Assembly (NCBI GenBank): GCA_023525915.1
Contig: CP026657.1
Coordinates: 682,001-746,000 of the forward strand
Direction of reading: 5' to 3'
Length of the DNA stretch: 64,000 bases
From: Acetispira formosa (nom. nud.)
Lineage (GTDB): Bacteria; Desulfobacterota; Desulfarculia; Adiutricales; Adiutricaceae
A program made the translations under genes and the position numbers. Below, one piece after another: positions 8,789-15,623 of this stretch; positions within the stretch are counted from its first letter, which is position 1; each line of letters starts with the position of its first letter. A model generated the notes under the pieces. That model had not been told where the DNA came from. It saw only the letters and a list, made by a program, of their open reading frames with translations, and ran no database searches.

Positions 8789-9688
8789 ATGAGCAAAACT
8801 TTTTCAACCATAGGTATTCTGGCCGTCGTGGCCTTCATTCTTCTTTCCAACGCCCTTTTCATGGTCGACCAGACCCAGTACGCCATCGTCCTTCAGTTTG
8901 GTGAACCTGTGGATGTTAAGGATGAACCAGGCCTACACGCCAAAATTCCCTTCATCCAGAATGTCATCTATCTGGACAACCGCCTGATGGAATACGATGT
9001 GGCCACCACCATCATCTATACCAGGGACAAAAAGAACATGGTCGTGGACGCTTATGTCCGCTGGCGCATTGAAGATCCGCTCCTGTTCTATAAACGCTTC
9101 AAGAGCGACAACAGCTTCTCCATCATCGAAGAAGCCAAGCGCCGTCTGGCCGACGTCATCATCGGCGAGCTGAAATCCGAACTGGGCCTTCATATCATGA
9201 GCGACGTCATCAGCCAGAACCGCAGCAGTATCATGGAGTCCGTCACCAGCGGCTCCAACGCCAAGCTTCTGGCCGAGAATGAATCTTCAGGCCTGAAGGT
9301 GCAGGATGTGCGCATCAAGCGGGCGGATCTGCCGCCAGAAAACCAGCAGTCGGTCTACGAACGCATGCAGGCCGAGCGTAACCAGCAGGCCACCAAATAT
9401 CGCAGCGAAGGCAAGATGCAGGGCGAAAAGATCAGGGCCGACGCGGATCGCCAAAAAGCCGAACTGCTGGCTGAGGCTAATCGCAAAAGCGAAGAAATCC
9501 GCGGCCAGGCCGACGCTGAAGCCGCCGCCGTCTACGCGGAAGCCTACAGCCAGGACGCTGAATTCTACGCGTTCCTCCGTTCCTTGGAAACGTATCAGAA
9601 TGCCTTTCAAGATGGCAGCACCTTCGTCATGTCGCCCGAAGATGTCGATTTCCTCAGATATCTCGGCCGCAGCGACGCACGACGTTGA
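8789..9688 (+). CDS. hflC: HflC, partner of HflK
   Basis: Second SPFH subunit of the HflKC complex. Membrane anchor at residues ~6-26, then an SPFH domain starting FMVDQTQYAIVLQFGEPV, and the HflC-type VQDVRIKRADLPPENQQSVYERMQAERNQ motif ahead of an Ala/Glu-rich coiled coil (~205-255). Its 299 residues are normal for the family. GGGAGG lies 6 bases before the ATG. The gene ends directly against a T-rich stretch and a double palindromic repeat, which may act as the operon end. Confidence 0.94.
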   Translation: MSKTFSTIGILAVVAFILLSNALFMVDQTQYAIVLQFGEPVDVKDEPGLHAKIPFIQNVIYLDNRLMEYDVATTIIYTRDKKNMVVDAYVRWRIEDPLLFYKRFKSDNSFSIIEEAKRRLADVIIGELKSELGLHIMSDVISQNRSSIMESVTSGSNAKLLAENESSGLKVQDVRIKRADLPPENQQSVYERMQAERNQQATKYRSEGKMQGEKIRADADRQKAELLAEANRKSEEIRGQADAEAAAVYAEAYSQDAEFYAFLRSLETYQNAFQDGSTFVMSPEDVDFLRYLGRSDARR

Positions 9689-9689
9689 T

Positions 9690-9808
9690 TTTTTTTACTG
9701 GCGCACTGTCTGCCTTTAATAAAGGGCAGACAGTGCGGCCGATTCACAGTAAACAAACCTTTTACCGGCGCACGATCAACCGGCCGTTAATAGACGGCCG
9801 GCAGTGCG
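9690..9808 (+). repeat. Two tandem GGCGCAC-type palindromic repeats (family I)
   Basis: Copy 1 (9690-9738) and copy 2 (9759-9808) both begin TTTTACYGGCGCAC and end CAGTGCGG, with different but self-complementary interiors: CTGTCTGCC with its complement in the first, CCGGCCGT with ACGGCCGG in the second. Changed arms with kept pairing suggest that the fold is selected. They fill the gap between hflC and the DUF2834 gene. Confidence 0.7.
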
Positions 9809-9822
9809 GTTAAGGAATATAA

Positions 9823-10185
9823 ATGGGTTACTTCTATCTGGGGCTGGCATTCCTTGGCGCGGTGGCTCCCTACAGCTTCATGGGCCAGTTCATTCTGACC
9901 CACGGGCTGAATGCGGACGAGTTCAAACTACAGATGTGGGCCACCCCCATCGGCAGTTTCATGGCCGCCGCCTTTCTCATTTCCAGCCTGGTAACCCTCA
10001 TCTTCGTCTTCACGGAAGGACGGCGCCTGAAAATGAAAGGCTTGTGGCTGCCAATTCTGGCCAGCCTCCTGGTGGGTGTATCGTGCGCCCTGCCGCTGTT
10101 CCTCTATCTTAGAAGCATGGTCATCAACAAGGAGGCGTCGAACGCGGGTGAAGCCCAGGTTCCGGCCGTGGTCAAACCGCGCTGA
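9823..10185 (+). CDS. DUF2834 family membrane protein
   Basis: A 120-residue inner-membrane protein with three predicted hydrophobic segments, about residues 2-22, 45-65 and 76-96, and a short charged loop (EGRRLKMKGLW) before the last. The opening MGYFYLGLAFLGAVAPYSFMGQF and the GLWLPILASLLVGVSCALPLFLYLR ending are typical of DUF2834. No biochemical role is known. The C-terminal ~20 residues are hydrophilic and cytoplasmic or periplasmic. It lies between hflKC and a queD unit but is separated from both by more than 50 bases, so co-function cannot be inferred. Confidence 0.8.
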   Translation: MGYFYLGLAFLGAVAPYSFMGQFILTHGLNADEFKLQMWATPIGSFMAAAFLISSLVTLIFVFTEGRRLKMKGLWLPILASLLVGVSCALPLFLYLRSMVINKEASNAGEAQVPAVVKPR

Positions 10186-10241
10186 CGTTTCCAGACGAAA
10201 AGGGCTTTTAACAATCATGGAGCCCTGTGAGGTTAAAAAAA

Positions 10242-10559
10242 ATGGCTGAAAACATCAATGACATAACCATAACCTATGAAGAAGACGGCGAACTGGTGGT
10301 GGAGGAGCTTGAAAAAGTGATCCTCAACCGGGGCGCCTGGACCTCCATTCTATTCCGCTATCGGGAGCGGGAAAGGCAGACCGGCCAGATGGGCCCGGCC
10401 AAGGCCACCCTGCGCCGCTATCAGAAATATCAGGGAGTTTTCAAAAAACGTGACGCGATAAACCTCTCCGCCGAGACCGCCCGCACCCTGGTGGACACCC
10501 TGGAAAAATGGCTTGGTGACGGTCTTCTGGGCAAAGGCCAGGCGGAGGTTGAGGAATAA
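10242..10559 (+). CDS. Conserved hypothetical protein coupled to queD
   Basis: A 105-residue protein that I do not recognise as a named family. It is acidic at the start (TYEEDGELVVEELEKV), then basic and helical (FRYRERERQTGQMGPAKATLRRYQKYQGVFKKRD), and ends in a short amphipathic helix (TLVDTLEKWLGDGLL). No signal peptide or membrane segment is visible. An upstream in-frame GTG at 10227 exists, but ATG 10242 is preferred because GAGG lies 9 bases before it. Its stop overlaps the queD start (TAATG), so the two are translationally coupled and probably work together or need matched amounts. Confidence 0.75.
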   Translation: MAENINDITITYEEDGELVVEELEKVILNRGAWTSILFRYRERERQTGQMGPAKATLRRYQKYQGVFKKRDAINLSAETARTLVDTLEKWLGDGLLGKGQAEVEE

Positions 10560-10972
10560 TGTTCGAACTCAAAGTTACCAGCCATTTCGCGGCGGCCCAC
10601 AACCTGCGCGAGTTTTATGGCAAGTGTGAAGACCTGCACGGCCACAACTGGTTTGTGGAAATAAAGGTTCGGGCCAAAGAGGTCGACAATATCGGCCTGG
10701 TGATGGATTTTGGCGTAATCAAGCGGCATTTGAAAAATGTATTGGAGCTCATTGACCACAAGTATCTTAATGAGCTGCCGGAGTTTAAGGAAACCGCCCC
10801 CACCCGGGAAAGCAACCCGACCTCTGAAAATATCGCCAGATTTATCTTTGACCGTCTGGCCCCTTACATTCATGAAGATTCCAACGGCCGGGCCTGGCTC
10901 CATTCCGTCTCGGCCTGGGAAAGCGAAAACGCCTCCGCCACCTACCGGGCAGAGCCCGGACCCCATGTCTAG
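10559..10972 (+). CDS. queD: 6-carboxytetrahydropterin synthase / 6-pyruvoyl-tetrahydropterin synthase family (QueD)
   Basis: It converts dihydroneopterin triphosphate to 6-carboxytetrahydropterin on the way to preQ0 and queuosine. Zinc ligands H14, H27 and H29 (HFAAAHNL and LHGHNW) and the catalytic C23 in GKCEDLHGH are visible, as is the substrate-binding PTSENIARFIF. In the last strand, SAWESENASATY replaces the common V-ET-A form but keeps the Glu. The final residues EPGPHV and the stop codon lie inside a dispersed repeat (10947-11046), so the original 3' end appears to have been replaced by repeat sequence. The ATG overlaps the preceding stop by one base. Confidence 0.9.
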   Translation: MFELKVTSHFAAAHNLREFYGKCEDLHGHNWFVEIKVRAKEVDNIGLVMDFGVIKRHLKNVLELIDHKYLNELPEFKETAPTRESNPTSENIARFIFDRLAPYIHEDSNGRAWLHSVSAWESENASATYRAEPGPHV

Positions 10973-11046
10973 GTGAGACCTTCCCGTAATCGTTAGTTAC
11001 GGCGGCCATCATCGTATTAAGAAAGTTGCCCCCTTGCCTATGGCGT
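10947..11046 (+). repeat. Dispersed ~100 bp repeat (family II), copy 1
   Basis: It shares GCCCGGACCCCATGTCT, CCCGTAAT and CATCATCGTATTAAGA with copies at 11806, 18448, 18555 (inverted) and 42485. It overlaps the 3' end of queD and supplies its stop codon. Confidence 0.8.
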
Positions 11047-11114
11047 GTATCTCTCCCTATGGGGCCGGTCGATGGAGTGATTTCAGTTGGGCACGGGCTG
11101 AAATTCACAGACTG

Positions 11115-11146
11115 CCGAACCGTCGCTTGGCGGTTCGGATAATTTT
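11115..11146 (+). terminator. Terminator-like hairpin after queD
   Basis: CCGAACCG (11115-11122) pairs with CGGTTCGG (11131-11138), followed by ATAATTTTAT. The T tract is imperfect. The -35 box of the next promoter overlaps its right arm. Confidence 0.55.
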
Positions 11147-11155
11147 ATGTATAAT
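11127..11155 (+). promoter_or_regulatory. Sigma-70-type promoter
   Basis: TTGGCG (11127-11132), 17 bases, then a perfect TATAAT (11150-11155). It should start transcription near 11162, about 200 bases before the exported protein at 11361. Confidence 0.5.
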
Positions 11156-11161
11156 AAAGTA

Positions 11162-11360
11162 GCCGTCTTCTTAACGGCCTGTATTTCATCCGCCACTCTG
11201 TCGGCTGGTCCGATTCCGGGTGATGCCCTCCACCGTCAACCCTGCCCGCTCCCGTCAGCCGACGGGAGCGTCCGGCTCGCAAAGTAAGGACATCAAACCA
11301 GCCTCTTGTAATATCATCACGGCCCGCCGGGCCATAACGCGATTGCAGAAGGAGGTTTTT
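11162..11360 (+). ncRNA. Long structured 5' leader of unknown type
   Basis: About 200 untranslated bases follow the promoter. They include a perfect 10 bp stem with a 4-base loop (CGCTCCCGTC with GACGGGAGCG, 11247-11270) and a CGGCCCGCCGGGCC palindrome near 11320. I do not recognise a known riboswitch consensus in it. A leader control element is an inference only. Confidence 0.3.
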
Positions 11361-11804
11361 ATGATGAAGATTCACGGCCGGATTATAGCTGGCACTCTGG
11401 CTCTGGTTCTCACCTGCGCTCTGATGACCGCACTGCCCTCAGCATCTTTTGCCCAGAAATCGGGCAAGGAAATCGTCACTACCAAAATCGCTGATTCACC
11501 CATTCTCGTCAAGATGAGCCATTGGAAGGAATCGACCCCCAGCCAGCGCTACTCTTTCCTGATTGGCTTCATCACCATGCTCGATCTGGAAAGTGAATGG
11601 CAGGCCCCCAACCCCCTGCCTTTTAAGCAGAGCCTCACGTCCGCCTGGATGCGCGGCCTTAAGAACAAAAGTCTTCAGGATATTTATAATGGGTTGAACG
11701 AGTACATGACCAACAACCCCACCCAGTTGGACCGTCCGGTGGCCGAGGTGATGTGGTTCACCTTCGTCCAGCCGACCATGACAGAAAAACTAAAAAAACG
11801 CTAA
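11361..11804 (+). CDS. Exported hypothetical protein
   Basis: A 147-residue protein with a clear Sec signal: basic MMKIHGR, hydrophobic IIAGTLALVLTCALMTA, and a likely cut after ASFA, near residue 30. The mature part is helical with SHWKESTPSQRYSFLIGFITMLDLE and a C-terminal VMWFTFVQPTMTEKLKKR; no catalytic motif is recognised. The length and pattern fit a small periplasmic helical protein. ATG 11361 has AAGGAGG six bases upstream, while the in-frame ATGs further up have no such site. Repeat family II copies lie on both sides of the transcription unit. Confidence 0.75.
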   Translation: MMKIHGRIIAGTLALVLTCALMTALPSASFAQKSGKEIVTTKIADSPILVKMSHWKESTPSQRYSFLIGFITMLDLESEWQAPNPLPFKQSLTSAWMRGLKNKSLQDIYNGLNEYMTNNPTQLDRPVAEVMWFTFVQPTMTEKLKKR

Positions 11805-11805
11805 T

Positions 11806-11905
11806 GTGCGTGGTCCGCACGGGACTATGTCTAGGTGGGGTTTTCCCGTAATCGTTGGTTACGGAGGCTGTCATCGTATTAAGAGCGTGTCCCCCTTGAC
11901 TGTGG
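11806..11905 (+). repeat. Dispersed ~100 bp repeat (family II), copy 2
   Basis: It begins one base after the stop of the exported protein with GTGCGTGGTCCGCAC, itself a palindrome, and contains ATGTCTAGGTGGGG, CCCGTAATCGTTGGTTACGG and CATCGTATTAAGA. The left end matches the extended end of the inverted copy at 18555-18650. Confidence 0.8.
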
Positions 11906-11971
11906 GTATGCGAGATGTCCATGTGTGACTGACAGTTTACTTAATTCAAAATCTTTTATGAGAGGTGACTT

Positions 11972-12199
11972 ATGAAGAAACTGGTTGCCATAGCCCTTCT
12001 GGCTTCGCTGACGGCGCTGCCGCTGGGCTGTACGAATATGAGCAGAACTCAGCAGGGCGCCCTTAGCGGCACAGCCGCCGGCGCGGCAGTCGGCGCGGGT
12101 ATCGGCGCGATATCCGGCGGCTCCGGCGGCGCCGGCGCGCTCATCGGCGGCGCTCTCGGCGGCGTGGCCGGGGCTATCTACGGCCATAATCAGGAATAA
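11972..12199 (+). CDS. Small lipoprotein with a glycine-zipper domain
   Basis: A 75-residue outer-membrane-type lipoprotein. The signal MKKLVAIALLASLTALPLGC ends in the lipobox LPLGC with the acylated Cys at residue 20. The mature part is one Gly/Ala-rich glycine-zipper stretch (residues ~30-70, repeating GxxxG spacings such as GAAVGAGIGAISGGSGGAG) that forms a membrane-embedded helical hairpin in related proteins. Such proteins are linked to envelope integrity. AGAGGTG precedes the ATG by about 7 bases. It is a single-gene unit closed by a strong terminator at 12238. Confidence 0.85.
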   Translation: MKKLVAIALLASLTALPLGCTNMSRTQQGALSGTAAGAAVGAGIGAISGGSGGAGALIGGALGGVAGAIYGHNQE

Positions 12200-12237
12200 T
12201 TTTTTTGAGAAAATTAGGGGCAAGGCCCCTTGCTCCA

Positions 12238-12275
12238 CACCGCAATTCCTTAAAAGGAATTGCGGTGTTTTTTGT
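12238..12275 (+). terminator. Strong Rho-independent terminator
   Basis: A 14 bp perfect stem (CACCGCAATTCCTT with AAGGAATTGCGGTG) is followed by TTTTTTTG. It ends the glycine-zipper lipoprotein unit. Confidence 0.92.
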
Positions 12276-12339
12276 GCGCTTGACGACAACCTCAACCATT
12301 TGAGGACATGAAGTTCGCAATAGAGCCTATTTCGTATCG

Positions 12340-12355
12340 TGGCACACCTATTGCT
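12340..12355 (+). promoter_or_regulatory. Consensus sigma-54 promoter
   Basis: TGGCACACCTATTGCT matches the -24/-12 consensus TGGCAC-N5-TTGCW at every fixed position, with the strict GG-N10-GC spacing. Transcription should start near 12366, 32 bases before the FlxA-like ATG at 12398. Confidence 0.85.
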
Positions 12356-12397
12356 CTCTAAATCAACGGGTAAAAAATTCCTGTTACGGAGGGCGGT

Positions 12398-12850
12398 ATG
12401 CGTATAGAGGATTTTCTAAGCCAGTCAATTGACACCAAGAATCTGAAAAAGTATCAGAAACAGCCGGAAGCGGCCACATTTTCACTGCCTGAAGGTCAAC
12501 AGGATACAGTGACTATTTCTCAACAGGCGCGGGAGGCTCAGCAGAGCGGGGGCTATTTCACCAAGCAGGCGGAACTGAACAGCCAGGCCAGAATGGAATT
12601 TAAGGCCTATATGGACCAGGCCACGGGCCGAGTCCCTTCAGCGCCCAAGACTCCCGAAGAAAAGATCAAGGAACTGACGGAAAAAATCAAGAAGCTGCAA
12701 AGCCAGCTAAGTGAAGTGATGACAGACAGCAGCTTGACGGCAGAAACCAGAAGCATGCAATCGGAATCCATCAACTCACAGATCAACGCGCTACAGGCGC
12801 AGATAGACCAGATAGGCAAGGACATGGCGTCGGAGGCCGCTGAGGCCTGA
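12398..12850 (+). CDS. FlxA-like coiled-coil protein under sigma-54 control
   Basis: A 150-residue soluble protein. Residues ~30-60 contain the DTVTISQQAREAQQSGG segment common in secreted or flagellum-associated proteins, and ~85-145 form a long coiled coil (EKIKELTEKIKKLQSQLSEVM, then QSESINSQINALQAQIDQIGKDM) resembling the FlxA-like family. Members are co-regulated with flagella but their role is unknown. There is no signal peptide. GGAGGG lies just before the ATG. The perfect sigma-54 promoter 43 bases upstream supports a motility or surface role. Assignment to FlxA is by pattern only; it may be another short coiled-coil protein. Confidence 0.6.
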   Translation: MRIEDFLSQSIDTKNLKKYQKQPEAATFSLPEGQQDTVTISQQAREAQQSGGYFTKQAELNSQARMEFKAYMDQATGRVPSAPKTPEEKIKELTEKIKKLQSQLSEVMTDSSLTAETRSMQSESINSQINALQAQIDQIGKDMASEAAEA

Positions 12851-13520
12851 ACAAGACGCCTCCCCAGTGGGCTTTATCATGAAAGGTGGAGCAGCAAATT
12901 CCTGCCGTTATTATCTGTGCGACGCAAGAGTTGCCCATAGGGGCCCATGAACACATCGGCCGAGGATAAATGGCGGAAGTGGCAAAGGGTGGCGGGACGG
13001 AATGGCACTATCGCCGTCACTTCCTTCCATATAGAGTTAACTGAGGCGTTAACCTATAGGCACGGCGGACACAGTATTGGAATTCTAAGCCAGCCGCGAG
13101 CCACCTTATTTACCGATGTTTTTACCTGACGGGGGTGAAACGGCCTAAACTTAAACCAGCGGCAGCGCCGCGCGCATCGCGGCGCTGCCGTCATGCTCTG
13201 AGGGGGCGCTGGCTCGCAACCATGGCCGCGAGCCGGATGGGGGTCAAGGGGGCTCTGCCCCATTGCGGGGTGGAGGGGCAGAGCCCCCCTCTTCCTCTTC
13301 ATATAAGCTTTGATTTTCAGCGTTAGATTTAATATAATAGTAAAAATTAATTTTGATGATTTTTTACCGACCAAAAAGGTCCGCAACATCAAAGACTACC
13401 TGCTATATTTAAGTTTGTGCCTTCTTTTATTTCTTTGTTTTTTGACCATCGTTAAACCACAAAATTGGACTAGATAATTGCACACCTAATTTGTACGTTG
13501 AAAACAAGGATTTTCATATC
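12851..13520. other. Long non-coding interval with hairpins
   Basis: No convincing gene is seen in 670 bases. It holds a perfect 13 bp stem with a 5-base loop (13160-13172 with 13178-13190) and a GC-rich block at 13233-13296 (GGGGTCAAGGGGGCTCTGCC and following) shared with 3090-3140. The last 200 bases are AT-rich and presumably contain the promoter of the HD-GYP gene, which I could not place with confidence. Confidence 0.6.
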
Positions 13521-14744
13521 ATGGATAATGATTCACCGGCTGTTATAGATCAAGCGTCACTCGAAATTGAACTGTTGACATCCGATGGCTGGTTGCGCGA
13601 AATCCGCCATACTCTTGGCGCTTATAAAGAATCCAATGTCATTATGGACAGAATCCTTTTAAAGTCGCGGGAACTTACCTCGGCTGAGGCGGGAACTGTT
13701 TATCTTATTGACAGCGGAAATCTAGTTTTCGCTTCTTCTCACAACGATCGCCTTTTTCATGTCGACAGCGCCCATAAACACGCCTATTTCCATTTCAGCA
13801 TGCCGATAACCGCCGATTCCATATCAGGCTACGTCGCCCTGACCAGAGAGAGCCTGAGCCTAAATGACGTTTACAAACTGCCGCCCGAAGCCCCTTACAA
13901 GTTTGACCCCAGCATGGATCAGCGCACAGGATACAGGACCATCAGCGTCCTGGCCGTGCCTATCGTCAGCCGATCCAATAAAGTGCTTGGTGTTTTGCAG
14001 CTCATCAACAGCCTTGATAAAGACGGAAATCCACGATCGTTTTCTCATGCCTCCGAACGGCTGGTCAATATTTTCGCCTACGAAGTGGCTGTGACTGTGG
14101 AACTGAGCCAGAATGTAAGAAAGGGCATTAATCGTCTCATGCGCATCGCCAATATTCATGATTCTTCCGAAACCGGGCCGCACGCCGAGCGGGTGGGGGC
14201 CATAGCCGCCGAGATTTATCACAAATGGGCTGAGAAGAGGAAAGTGGACCAGGAACAATTGCTCTATTATAAAGGACAATTGCGTTTGGCGGCCATGCTG
14301 CACGATATCGGCAAGGTCGGGGTGAGTGATCTGATATTGAAGAAAGCCGGTCCTCTGACCCCGGAAGAAAGGGAGACGATGTGCCGTCATACCTGGCTGG
14401 GCGCGACTCTGTTCGATCATGAAACCAATGACCTGACCGATCTGGCTGTGGACACGACCCTGCACCACCATCAGAAATGGGATGGCACCGGCTACAGCGG
14501 CAGCCCGGATGTTCCCGTTCTTTCAGGTGAGGATATACCGCTGGCCGCGCGCATAACGGCCCTGGCCGATGTTTTTGACGCCCTGGTTTCGCCACGCTGC
14601 TATAAGAGAACCTGGACTTTTGACGAAGCTGAAAGTTTGATGGAGAAGGAAGCCGGAAAGCATTTTGACCCGGAACTGGTAGAGTGCTTTTTTGAGATAA
14701 AGGACACCATTTGCAAGATCTATCAGCGTTATCCTGACGAATGA
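13521..14744 (+). CDS. GAF domain-containing HD-GYP phosphodiesterase
   Basis: A 407-residue cytoplasmic signalling protein likely to break down cyclic-di-GMP. Residues ~40-195 form a GAF sensor domain with a typical SVLAVPIVSRSNKVLGVLQLIN ending; ~205-395 form the HD-GYP domain. Key metal-binding motifs are visible: HDIGKVG (H261, D262), the HHHQKWDGTGYSG loop near 315 in which the usual Glu after HH is His and the final Pro is Ser, and ADVFDAL near 350. ATG 13521 is preferred over TTG 13491 since AAGGA lies 10 bases before it. It stands alone; c-di-GMP control would fit the pili, flagellin and chemoreceptors of the window. Confidence 0.9.
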   Translation: MDNDSPAVIDQASLEIELLTSDGWLREIRHTLGAYKESNVIMDRILLKSRELTSAEAGTVYLIDSGNLVFASSHNDRLFHVDSAHKHAYFHFSMPITADSISGYVALTRESLSLNDVYKLPPEAPYKFDPSMDQRTGYRTISVLAVPIVSRSNKVLGVLQLINSLDKDGNPRSFSHASERLVNIFAYEVAVTVELSQNVRKGINRLMRIANIHDSSETGPHAERVGAIAAEIYHKWAEKRKVDQEQLLYYKGQLRLAAMLHDIGKVGVSDLILKKAGPLTPEERETMCRHTWLGATLFDHETNDLTDLAVDTTLHHHQKWDGTGYSGSPDVPVLSGEDIPLAARITALADVFDALVSPRCYKRTWTFDEAESLMEKEAGKHFDPELVECFFEIKDTICKIYQRYPDE

Positions 14745-14861
14745 TATAGCGGGATTACCTGTTTGGCTGGATAACCGCCGACTTGCCTGGTCAGAGCTCC
14801 AGGGCTGGAAAGCAAACCCCAAATCCCGTCGGGCCAACTCATCTCCGAAACATGGCCGTCC

Positions 14862-14895
14862 GCCGCCGATCTGATCGGCGATGGGCGGTTATTTG
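14862..14895 (+). terminator. Terminator-like hairpin after the HD-GYP gene
   Basis: CGCCGATC pairs with GATCGGCG with outer GC pairs extending the stem, followed by TTATTTGTTTT. Confidence 0.5.
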
Positions 14896-14989
14896 TTTTG
14901 GAAATTATATACTTTAATGATTCGCCCCCGTTATATGCGCCGGTGTTGTCTTGGAATTGCTGTCCGGCTCCCATTGGGGCTATACCGTC

Positions 14990-15250
14990 AATTGAGGCCG
15001 ACCAGGCAGCCGCCGGGATAAATGTTTTTGCCCGGCGAGGTGACTAGAAGTCATTTCATAAATATCTTTTTGCTCCCTGGCGTCGTTGCTCAGTCTTTTT
15101 AATGCTCAAAATATGTCATATATTCCTGCGCTTAAAAAGCCTTCGCGCCTAGCCAGGAAACAAAAATCTTATTTATGAAATGACTTCTAAAGACCCCCGG
15201 AACCTCGCCGGGCAAAAACATTTCTCCCGGCGGCGGTCATTCGCTTTTTA
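14990..15250. repeat. Long-hairpin repeat (family III), interrupted by a MITE
   Basis: Arms 15009-15040 and 15203-15234 are complementary over 32 bases with one mismatch, and match the copy at 7237-7320. The loop GTGACTAAAGACCCCC is split after GTGACTA by a 141 bp element. Removing the element and one TA restores the loop seen in the other copies. Confidence 0.9.
15047..15187 (+). mobile_element. 141 bp MITE with TA duplication, copy 1
   Basis: The ends GAAGTCATTTCATAAAT and its reverse complement form the inverted termini. TA dinucleotides flank it (15045-15046 and 15188-15189). A second copy of identical length, differing at about two positions, lies inverted at 31069-31209. TA duplications point to an IS630/Tc1-mariner-type transposase acting in trans; none is in the window. 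Confidence 0.9.
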
Positions 15251-15469
15251 CCCGGTTCCAATTCTGACCAGATACTCGAAGCATTTTAATTTGTTATTGA
15301 AAAGTGCCATGGCAAGTTGTATATATAGTTCCTTTTTTTTGAAGCTGAATCATGACACATTTTCAACAACTTAACTTTATGGAAACTGCTTGCCGGCCGG
15401 CGATATGACTACCATTTTTCAACAGTATGTTTCATTTATCTATAACTATGCCATAATTAGAACAAAATA

Positions 15470-15498
15470 TTGACATCTTTCAATATATCGTATAGTAT
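15470..15498 (+). promoter_or_regulatory. Probable sigma-70 promoter
   Basis: TTGACA (15470-15475) is followed by TATAGT after 15 bases or TAGTAT after 17 in an AT-rich stretch, about 130 bases before the Pro-rich exported protein. Confidence 0.5.
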
Positions 15499-15518
15499 CA
15501 AAAAGTTATATTCCTTCA

Positions 15519-15578
15519 GTATACCGGCGCACATGACTGGCTGCCCGTTCTAAGCAACTGGCGGTGTACTGGTGAAAA
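15519..15578 (+). repeat. GGCGCAC-type palindromic repeat (family I)
   Basis: TATACCGGCGCAC, a folded interior, then GGCGGTGTACTGG. It is more degenerate than the 9690-9808 pair and lies in the leader of the gene at 15624. Confidence 0.45.
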
Positions 15579-15623
15579 GATGGTTTATTGCTACAATATC
15601 ACACGATCTCAAGGGGCGTACCC

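Noticed and set aside
12947-13129. 60-codon plus-strand frame
   Set aside because: No SD, no family pattern, and it lies in a repeat-containing spacer.
13465-13482. Sigma-54-like TTGGACTAGATAATTGCA before the HD-GYP gene
   Set aside because: The GG to GC spacing is 11, not the strict 10, so it was not called.
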